Shown: positions 32,800 through 38,310 of the stretch, piece after piece
Layout: the number at the start of each line of letters is the position of its first letter
Position numbering within the stretch: position 1 is the first letter of the stretch
NCBI GenBank assembly: GCA_900299195.1
Contig: OMIX01000029.1
Span: 1-38,310, forward strand
Source: Deltaproteobacteria bacterium
GTDB lineage: Bacteria > Bdellovibrionota > FAC87 > UBA2466
DNA length: 38,310 bases
Reading direction: 5' to 3'
Notes under the pieces: generated by a model
What the model was told of the DNA's origin: nothing
Database searches by the model: none
What the model saw: only the letters and a program-made list of their open reading frames with translations
Position numbers and translations under genes: made by a program

Positions 32800-33877
32800 A
32801 TGTGGAATTGTAGGTCTACCCAATGTGGGCAAATCAACTTTGTTTAATGCCTTAGGTTCGGCGAAGGCTGAAGCGGCTAACTATCCCTTTTGTACGATTG
32901 AACCCAATATGGGAATCGTTGAAGTTCCGGATCTCAAACTTCACCAATTAGCAAAAATCATGGGTTCTCAAAAAACTATTCCAGCGACCACCGAAATTGT
33001 CGATATCGCAGGTATCGTAAAAGGCGCTAGTAAAGGCGAAGGATTAGGAAATCAATTTCTTTCCCACATTCGACAAGTTGATGCCATCGTTCATTTAGTA
33101 CGTTGTTTTACCAATGATGATATTGTTCATGTTGATGGAAGTGTCGATCCAGGAAGAGACATTGAAGTCATCAATACTGAACTTTTACTAGCCGATCTCC
33201 AAACCTTGGAAAAAAGAATCGATAAGGATCGAAGACTTGCAAAGTCTGGAGATAAAGAAGCTAGAAAAAACGCTGAAATTTTTGAAGCTCTTTTAAAGCA
33301 CATGAATGAGGGTCAACCTGTCCGCTCTTTCCCACTAGATCCGGCCGATCAACCCAGAATCGCTCCATTATTTTTCTTAACCGCTAAACCTGTTCTTTAT
33401 GTCGCCAACTCCAGTGGAAAACCTGAAGAGCAACCTTATGTTCAAACGGTAGCTAACATCGCCAAGAATGAAAATGCAAAACACATCGTGATCGATTGTA
33501 GTTTGGAAAGTGAAATTGCTCAGCTACCCGAAAGCGAGAAACAAGAAATGTTAGAAACGATGGGGCTTGAAGAGCCTGGTCTGCATCGTTTTATCCGAGC
33601 CGCTTTTGAGTTACTCGGTCTTGCCACCTATTATACTTTGGGACCTAAAGAAGCGAGAGCCTGGACTATCGCTCAAGGCATGAAAGCTCCTCAAGCAGCT
33701 GGAGTTATTCACACCGATTTTGAGCGTGGGTTCATTTGCGCTGAAGCGTACAAAAGCGACGATTTGATTCGTTTAGGAAGTGAGCAAAAGATTAAAGAGT
33801 CCGGTCTTTATCGACAAGAGGGTAAAGAATATGTAGTTCAAACCGGAGATGTTCTTCTTTTTAGATTTAATGTGTAA
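32789..33877 (+). CDS. ychF: Ribosome-associated ATPase YchF
   Basis: A universally conserved P-loop NTPase of the Obg family that prefers ATP and binds ribosomes. The Walker A is GLPNVGKST at 8-16, G3 is DIAGIVKGAS, and a C-terminal TGS domain ends with VVQTGDVLLFRFNV. Length 362 is normal. The G4 position, usually NxxE in YchF (for example NVNE), reads NSSG in LYVANSSGKPEEQP, which is unusual. It overlaps pth by 11 bases, and a glycosyltransferase gene begins on its last base (TAATG). Confidence 0.95.
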   Translation: MSLKCGIVGLPNVGKSTLFNALGSAKAEAANYPFCTIEPNMGIVEVPDLKLHQLAKIMGSQKTIPATTEIVDIAGIVKGASKGEGLGNQFLSHIRQVDAIVHLVRCFTNDDIVHVDGSVDPGRDIEVINTELLLADLQTLEKRIDKDRRLAKSGDKEARKNAEIFEALLKHMNEGQPVRSFPLDPADQPRIAPLFFLTAKPVLYVANSSGKPEEQPYVQTVANIAKNENAKHIVIDCSLESEIAQLPESEKQEMLETMGLEEPGLHRFIRAAFELLGLATYYTLGPKEARAWTIAQGMKAPQAAGVIHTDFERGFICAEAYKSDDLIRLGSEQKIKESGLYRQEGKEYVVQTGDVLLFRFNV

Positions 33878-34758
33878 TGAATAGTTCTCTGCCTAAAATC
33901 AGTGGGTTCACCATAGTGCGCAATGCAACTATTCTGGAATACCCCTTCAAAGAATCGGTATTATCGGTTCTCCCTTTGTGCGATGAGTTTATTATCAATT
34001 GTGGTGACTCTGAAGATGATACGGTTGAAATAGTTAAAGAGCTCGAAAGAGAATACCCCGAAAAAATTAAAGTGCTTTACACCCAATGGACTCGAGAAAA
34101 TCAATCTGGGGGATTTCAACTCAAGAAACAATCGGATTTAGCCTTAGCCCAGGCCAAAGGGGACTGGTGCCTTTACATTCAAGCGGATGAAGTTCTTCAC
34201 GAAGCTGATCATTCCCGTATTTTAGAAGCTATTGAAAAGGCTTCTTTGCGTCCTGAAGTGGATGGAATCGTATTTAATTACATCCATTTTTACGGTAATT
34301 TTTCCTACCAAATACGAGGACGAAACTGGTACCGAAAAGAAGTTCGAGCCTTTAAAAACGGCAGACAAATTGAAGCTTTTAGAGATGCTCAAGGCTTCAG
34401 AAAAGAAGGTAAAAGAATCAAAGTTATTCCCAGTGATGCCAGAGTTTTTCATTATGGCTATGTTCGGACCTCTCAATCCTTAAGAAAAAAAGCGGAGCAA
34501 ATGGCCCAATGGTGGGGGGAAAAAGTGATCGACTCTCCAGAGAGTTTTCTACTCAAAAGACATGTCGGTTTATCGAAGTTCAACCAAACCCATCCTAAGT
34601 GGATGGAAAGGAAAATTGCAGACAACTCTAAATACTGCGACCCTATGAAAGGTTCCCGATCCTGGGATAAAAACGAAATCAAAAACGCGATTACTTTTCT
34701 GTGGGAATCTTTAGTTCCTTATCGTATCGGCGAGTTTAAAAACTACGACTTGATTTGA
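33877..34758 (+). CDS. Family 2 glycosyltransferase
   Basis: A 293-residue cytoplasmic glycosyltransferase with the GT-A fold. The nucleotide-sugar site opens with ISGFTIVRNA and FIINCGDSEDDTVEIVKEL. The acidic metal-binding motif is LYIQADEVLHEAD near residue 100, equivalent to DxD. The C-terminal half has many aromatic and basic residues (FNYIHFYGNFSY, RVFHYGYVRTSQSLRKKAEQM). There are no membrane helices. The acceptor is unknown; lipopolysaccharide or surface glycan synthesis is a reasonable guess. The ATG overlaps the ychF stop by one base. It converges on the large kinase gene with only four bases between stops and no terminator visible. Confidence 0.85.
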   Translation: MNSSLPKISGFTIVRNATILEYPFKESVLSVLPLCDEFIINCGDSEDDTVEIVKELEREYPEKIKVLYTQWTRENQSGGFQLKKQSDLALAQAKGDWCLYIQADEVLHEADHSRILEAIEKASLRPEVDGIVFNYIHFYGNFSYQIRGRNWYRKEVRAFKNGRQIEAFRDAQGFRKEGKRIKVIPSDARVFHYGYVRTSQSLRKKAEQMAQWWGEKVIDSPESFLLKRHVGLSKFNQTHPKWMERKIADNSKYCDPMKGSRSWDKNEIKNAITFLWESLVPYRIGEFKNYDLI

Positions 34759-34762
34759 TGCT

Positions 34763-37474
34763 TTAATCTTCTAACTGGCTCACTAACACTTGAATTTCGA
34801 ACCTTCCTTTGGGAGTAGTCCCAGTGACTTTGTGGGTTGCATAAAGACGATTAAAGTTATTTACCGAAGCCTTACCGGTATAGATATTGGGTAGAGACAG
34901 CTGAAAATTCATTCCCTTCCCTTCTAGCTCTCGCATTAAATTTCCCCCAATTTGATTGCTCACTTCATTTAAACAATCGAACAGATCCAGTTTTTTCTGC
35001 TCAGGAGCTAATTGATCGATTTCAATCGTGTTTTGCAACAAAGCTTTCGCACAATTTAATTCATAACTGAGAAACAAAGTAAGATCGGGTTCATTCTCAA
35101 CTGGGGAAGAGCAAGAAATGATAGCAGTCACTCCCCCCTCAAATCCGATAAGATCCGATTGAGAAGAGAGGGGATGATAAACTAAGGGAAGCCCCAGAGA
35201 ACCAAATTGGAGTTGACACTGTTTTTTCGCCTCTTCCAAAACAGTTCGAGTCACTACAGCCACCTGAGAAGGCACAGTTGGAGTCACTTGCATCTCTTGA
35301 GGCAATCTGAAGTCTCCCACTAAGTAAAAGAGAAATCCATTCCATTCGACGGAGTAACAATAAGTAGGCTTTCCTAAAATTCTAAGAGGCTGTCCCCATC
35401 CAAAATAGGTGAGTGGATAGAGCGCCCTGACCGAAACGCCATCGGAGGTGCTTCTCTCTGAAATTTGGTGTCCCATATCTTTGCCAAATTCCGTAAGCGC
35501 CTCAACATTGTACTTAATGGATAACCGGCTTTTTCGACCGGTGACTCTGGGTAAAATACACTGATTAAAAGTATCTTCAGGCACTAAAAGTCCGGCATAC
35601 CCTACTCTCTCTCCGTTGAATTGAACCAAGGTCCCGTAAGGTTGAGATAATGCTTTTTGGAAATCAAGTTCCGGCAGAACTTTTAACTTTTTGTCACTGG
35701 AAGATACGGCCAAAATACTTTCTAAGCTCGTCAGATGGTAATGTCCTAAAAAGAAATACCCACGATTTTCGCTTTGAGTAGCAGCCCAAATGGACTGTAA
35801 GATCCGAGCTTCTAATCTTCGAACTTGAAACATGGAATAACTATTATTTTCCTTGAAAGCTTCACACAAAGCCTTCACACAAACACCTGTTTCCACAATC
35901 AAGTCAATATTACTAGAGTCGAGGACTGTTTTTTCTTCTGCTACCAACTTCAAAAGATCTTCATAGTTGTGGCACAAGCTAGCGACCCGATTCCAACTCA
36001 GAAATCCTACTACCCCTTTCACGCTGTGAACCAATCGGTAAGCTTCATAAGCTGCAGCTACATTTTTTTCCTTTGAAATCGCATGAAGACTTAGTGTCAG
36101 ACGATCGAGGTAGCCCGATAATTCATCTAATAACAAAGTTTTTTCTTCCTCTTCAGCGACCGAAATTTGAGGGTTAACCGACTGTTCACTTTTGGCCATC
36201 GAAAAATCTTCATTTAGAGGAATGAGTAACTCAATTGCAGTACCAAAAGTAGAGCTAGACAAAACCTTGACCCTTCCACCGATAGACTCTACACCTCTTC
36301 GGACAATATCTAATCCCAGCCCTCTTCCTGAAATGGTATTGGCAGAATCTCGAGTGGAAAATCCGGAGTGAAAAACTAAGGGGGCTAAATCTTCGCTAAG
36401 CATATTTTTAGCCTGTCTTTCGTTGATGATTCCTCTTAGAGTTGCTTTTTCGCGAATTTTCTCAAAATCAAATCCTGAACCATCATCACTTACCACGAGT
36501 CTCAGTTCATTTTCAGAAAAGGCAGCTCGTGTTTTGATAGTTCCAAAAGCGGATTTGCCCTTTTTTTCTCTTTCGTAAGGTAATTCGATTCCATGGTCGA
36601 CTGCATTTCTAAATAGGTGCAACATGGGCTCATAGAGGTGATTTAAAAGTAATTTATCCAAATAGAGCCATGTTCCCTGGGTAACGAAACGAATTTCTTT
36701 CGACTGCTCTTTGGCGATCTCTTGAACAAGCTTGTTTGCTGGTGCAAAAAGAGACTCTAAAGACTCAGACTTCATTTGTCTCATCATTCGCTTGACCCGT
36801 TTGATCTCAGTTCTCATTTGGGTTCTAGCTTTGGGGCCCGTGAACAATCGACGCTCTAATTGTTCTATTGTTTTCAATCGAGAATAAACAGCTTCCAATT
36901 GGGAGGCGTAAACTCTGATTTTTCGAGGTTCAAGAATAGCTTGTCGACTCGAAATTTCCTCAAGAAGCTCTGGGGAGGAAGCATTCAAACTAAAAAAAAC
37001 TTTGAAAGAACCATATCTCGTTTCAACCGGACAAACGTAACAGGAAGCTCGCTCAATGGAGACCTGATAATTTTGCCTAAGACCTCCCCCCTTTTTCAGT
37101 TCGCTCTGAAAATCTTCAGAGGCAAACTGCTTTTCAATTGAGCTTGCAAGAGATTCAAAAATAACTGAGAGAGTAGCTACCAAGGATTCAGTCTCTATTT
37201 CTTCTTGAATGTTAAGCTGTTGGGAAAATACTTTTAAAGCGGGAACATCCACTCCAACTCCAATAAACCCTTCTAACTCTCCCACCACCTTAGCATCGAT
37301 CCAAAATGCAAATTTTTCATCACTTGATACTGGAGCCATTTCGCCAAATAAGACTTCCGACTTCAACAACGGACACAATGACTCGATCAAAACTCGGGTG
37401 AGTAAGCTATAAACTGGAAACTCTTTTGCTGTCTCCAAAACTTTATAGTCAAGTTTTAGAACCGAGGAACTCAT
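34763..37474 (-). CDS. Hybrid CheA-type kinase: CheX-like, ATPase, HPt, CheX-like
   Basis: A 903-residue cytoplasmic signalling protein. Residues 50-170 resemble CheX/CheC phosphatase-fold sequence (GELEGFIGVGVDVPALKVFSQ, then VIFESLASSIEKQF) but lack the Asn of the ExxN motif. A helical dimerisation-like region leads to a CheA HATPase: N-box HLFRNAVDHGIE near 287, DDGSGFDFEKI near 328 and SGRGLGLDIV near 383. An HPt domain follows at about 445-540, with phospho-His His483 in HSVKG. After ~250 less clear residues comes a second CheX-like domain containing EVSN (837-840), the ExxN phosphatase motif, and later NIYTGKA. Normal CheA has HPt first and a CheW-like domain last; neither holds here. 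It begins three bases after a CheY-type gene, its probable partner. Confidence 0.8.
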   Translation of the reverse strand: MSSSVLKLDYKVLETAKEFPVYSLLTRVLIESLCPLLKSEVLFGEMAPVSSDEKFAFWIDAKVVGELEGFIGVGVDVPALKVFSQQLNIQEEIETESLVATLSVIFESLASSIEKQFASEDFQSELKKGGGLRQNYQVSIERASCYVCPVETRYGSFKVFFSLNASSPELLEEISSRQAILEPRKIRVYASQLEAVYSRLKTIEQLERRLFTGPKARTQMRTEIKRVKRMMRQMKSESLESLFAPANKLVQEIAKEQSKEIRFVTQGTWLYLDKLLLNHLYEPMLHLFRNAVDHGIELPYEREKKGKSAFGTIKTRAAFSENELRLVVSDDGSGFDFEKIREKATLRGIINERQAKNMLSEDLAPLVFHSGFSTRDSANTISGRGLGLDIVRRGVESIGGRVKVLSSSTFGTAIELLIPLNEDFSMAKSEQSVNPQISVAEEEEKTLLLDELSGYLDRLTLSLHAISKEKNVAAAYEAYRLVHSVKGVVGFLSWNRVASLCHNYEDLLKLVAEEKTVLDSSNIDLIVETGVCVKALCEAFKENNSYSMFQVRRLEARILQSIWAATQSENRGYFFLGHYHLTSLESILAVSSSDKKLKVLPELDFQKALSQPYGTLVQFNGERVGYAGLLVPEDTFNQCILPRVTGRKSRLSIKYNVEALTEFGKDMGHQISERSTSDGVSVRALYPLTYFGWGQPLRILGKPTYCYSVEWNGFLFYLVGDFRLPQEMQVTPTVPSQVAVVTRTVLEEAKKQCQLQFGSLGLPLVYHPLSSQSDLIGFEGGVTAIISCSSPVENEPDLTLFLSYELNCAKALLQNTIEIDQLAPEQKKLDLFDCLNEVSNQIGGNLMRELEGKGMNFQLSLPNIYTGKASVNNFNRLYATHKVTGTTPKGRFEIQVLVSQLED

Positions 37475-37477
37475 AAA

Positions 37478-37858
37478 TTAAGCGGCATCTCCCGTCTTTT
37501 TGCGTTCACAAACTTTATGGATGACTGAATTCAGGGAATCTTTGTCGAATGGTTTTTTCAAAAACGCATTAGCGCCAGCCTGGTGGGCTGCTTGTTCATT
37601 GGCCAACGTAGCGGCAGAGCTAATCATGATGATTAGAACCTCTTTGTTCTCGTAGCGGATGGCTCTTAGCGTCGAAAGCCCATCAAGTTCCGGCATTACT
37701 AGGTCTAAAGTGACGAGATCCGGCTTTTGATGGGTAATAATTTTTAGTGCCTCAAACCCATTCTCAGCTTCCCCAATAACTTGGTGCCCCAAATCTTTAA
37801 GAAACCTAGCTAACTTAATTCGAATAGTTGAAGAATCATCAGCAATTACAACTTTCAT
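37478..37858 (-). CDS. CheY-like single-domain response regulator
   Basis: A 126-residue receiver domain without output domain. It has the acidic pair in IADDSSTIR, the phospho-acceptor Asp in TLDLVMPELDG near residue 52, the switch Ser in IIMISSAA and the Lys in FLKKPFD, all as in CheY. A short basic C-terminus follows. GGGGAGAG precedes the ATG. The kinase gene starts three bases downstream, so the two form an operon in which the kinase HPt would phosphorylate this regulator and the ExxN CheX-like domain could dephosphorylate it. Confidence 0.92.
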   Translation of the reverse strand: MKVVIADDSSTIRIKLARFLKDLGHQVIGEAENGFEALKIITHQKPDLVTLDLVMPELDGLSTLRAIRYENKEVLIIMISSAATLANEQAAHQAGANAFLKKPFDKDSLNSVIHKVCERKKTGDAA

Positions 37859-37934
37859 TGGCTCTCCCCATTGACCCTCGTAGTTATCGGAATAGAAGAC
37901 GGGACTCGTTAGAGGTTTTTGGGCTGCTGTTTTC

Positions 37935-37943
37935 TGTTATCAT
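37935..37943 (+). promoter_or_regulatory. Possible extended -10 promoter for the last gene
   Basis: TGTTATCAT matches an extended -10 (TGnTATAAT with one mismatch). The -35 region is poor. It would start a leader of about 40 bases to the ATG at 37991. Confidence 0.3.
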
Positions 37944-37990
37944 GGGATTATCACAGTAGGCTTCAAGGCCAAAAACTTTAAACCCGCATC

Positions 37991-38310
37991 ATGAAAATAA
38001 AACTGAGTAACTTTTTTAAATCAAAATCTCTGCCCTTTGATTTAATTTTATTTTGTTTTTTCATTTTAATTCTCAAACTGACACTGGTAGTTATTTTTCC
38101 TGATCCCATGTTTTTACTTGGAGATTCGCATCAGTATCTCATTTCAGCAGAGTCTGGAGCTATTCTATCGGACCGCTCATATCTCTATGGCTTTATCATC
38201 GGGCCTATTCTCAAAATGAGCCACTCCCTATACTCACTAGTTTGGTTTCAAACCCTTCTTTCCTGTTTCAGTTGTTTTTGTTTGCTATATATTTTGACCT
38301 ACTACATCCA
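37991..38310 (+). CDS. Polytopic membrane protein, 3' end cut by window; possible GT-C type transferase
   Basis: The frame is open from ATG 37991 to the window end (106 codons seen). After a short basic N-terminus (MKIKLSNFFKSKS) comes a hydrophobic helix (LILFCFFILILKLTLVVIF), then a periplasmic-type loop with MFLLGDSHQYLISAESG and LSDRSYLYGFIIGP, then a second helix pair (YSLVWFQTLLSCFSCFCLLYIL). An acidic residue early in the first loop followed by Tyr and Arg resembles membrane-embedded (GT-C) glycosyltransferases, but the evidence is thin. No ribosome site is visible before the ATG. It diverges from the CheY gene. Confidence 0.65.
   Translation, partial: MKIKLSNFFKSKSLPFDLILFCFFILILKLTLVVIFPDPMFLLGDSHQYLISAESGAILSDRSYLYGFIIGPILKMSHSLYSLVWFQTLLSCFSCFCLLYILTYYI

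Overview
The window looks like chromosomal DNA of a Gram-negative, moderately AT-rich, Bdellovibrio-like bacterium (Bdellovibrionota/Oligoflexia type). This placement is an inference from gene content: a Flp/Tad pilus operon with a secretin, many signalling proteins, amine catabolism, and a housekeeping prs-rplY-pth-ychF run. There is no rRNA, tRNA, CRISPR, insertion sequence or phage gene, and almost every base is coding.

Layout. (1) 1-4160, + strand: a four-gene overlapping signalling operon: HAMP/PP2C (RsbU-like) phosphatase cut by the window edge, RsbW-like ATPase, STAS protein with a zinc-ribbon tail, and PAS-GGDEF diguanylate cyclase. It resembles a partner switch linked to cyclic-di-GMP. 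(2) 4189-6396, - strand: a 50-residue Cys4 protein and a tail-specific protease. (3) 6397-6721: the only long non-coding stretch, with a near-consensus sigma-70 promoter for the pilus operon. (4) 6722-15388, + strand: Flp/Tad pilus operon: two Flp pilins, prepilin peptidase, three further proteins with class III signals, two CpaB copies, CpaC secretin, a single-chain MinD/CpaE-CpaF fusion, and TadB. No TadC follows. (5) 15482-17549: a secreted YD-repeat (Rhs-like) protein, probably from a leaderless mRNA, overlapping a small cationic helical protein. (6) 17586-21239: a 1217-residue GltD-like plus PyrK/NfnA-like flavin/iron-sulfur fusion. (7) 21259-27531: amine catabolism: periplasmic copper amine oxidase facing a permease-aldehyde dehydrogenase-aminotransferase operon. 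(8) 27511-30423: a membrane protein, a glycerophosphodiesterase, a thioredoxin-like ferredoxin and an unknown secreted protein. (9) 30516-34758: prs, rplY, pth, ychF and a family 2 glycosyltransferase, with a foldable leader before prs. (10) 34763-37858, - strand: a CheY-like regulator followed by a 903-residue CheA-type kinase of unusual domain order (CheX-like, ATPase, HPt, CheX-like). (11) 37991-38310: the start of a membrane protein cut by the window end.

How it fits together: two signalling modules and an adhesion/secretion pilus suggest a surface-active lifestyle. The amine cluster would take amines outside the inner membrane through aldehyde and acid to a keto compound plus amino acid. 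The best candidates for undescribed biology are the CheX-ATPase-HPt-CheX kinase with its CheY, the STAS protein with Cys at the phospho-Ser position in an operon with a diguanylate cyclase, the fused pilus ATPase, and the Rhs-like/small-protein pair. All functions are read from motifs by eye; no searches were run.
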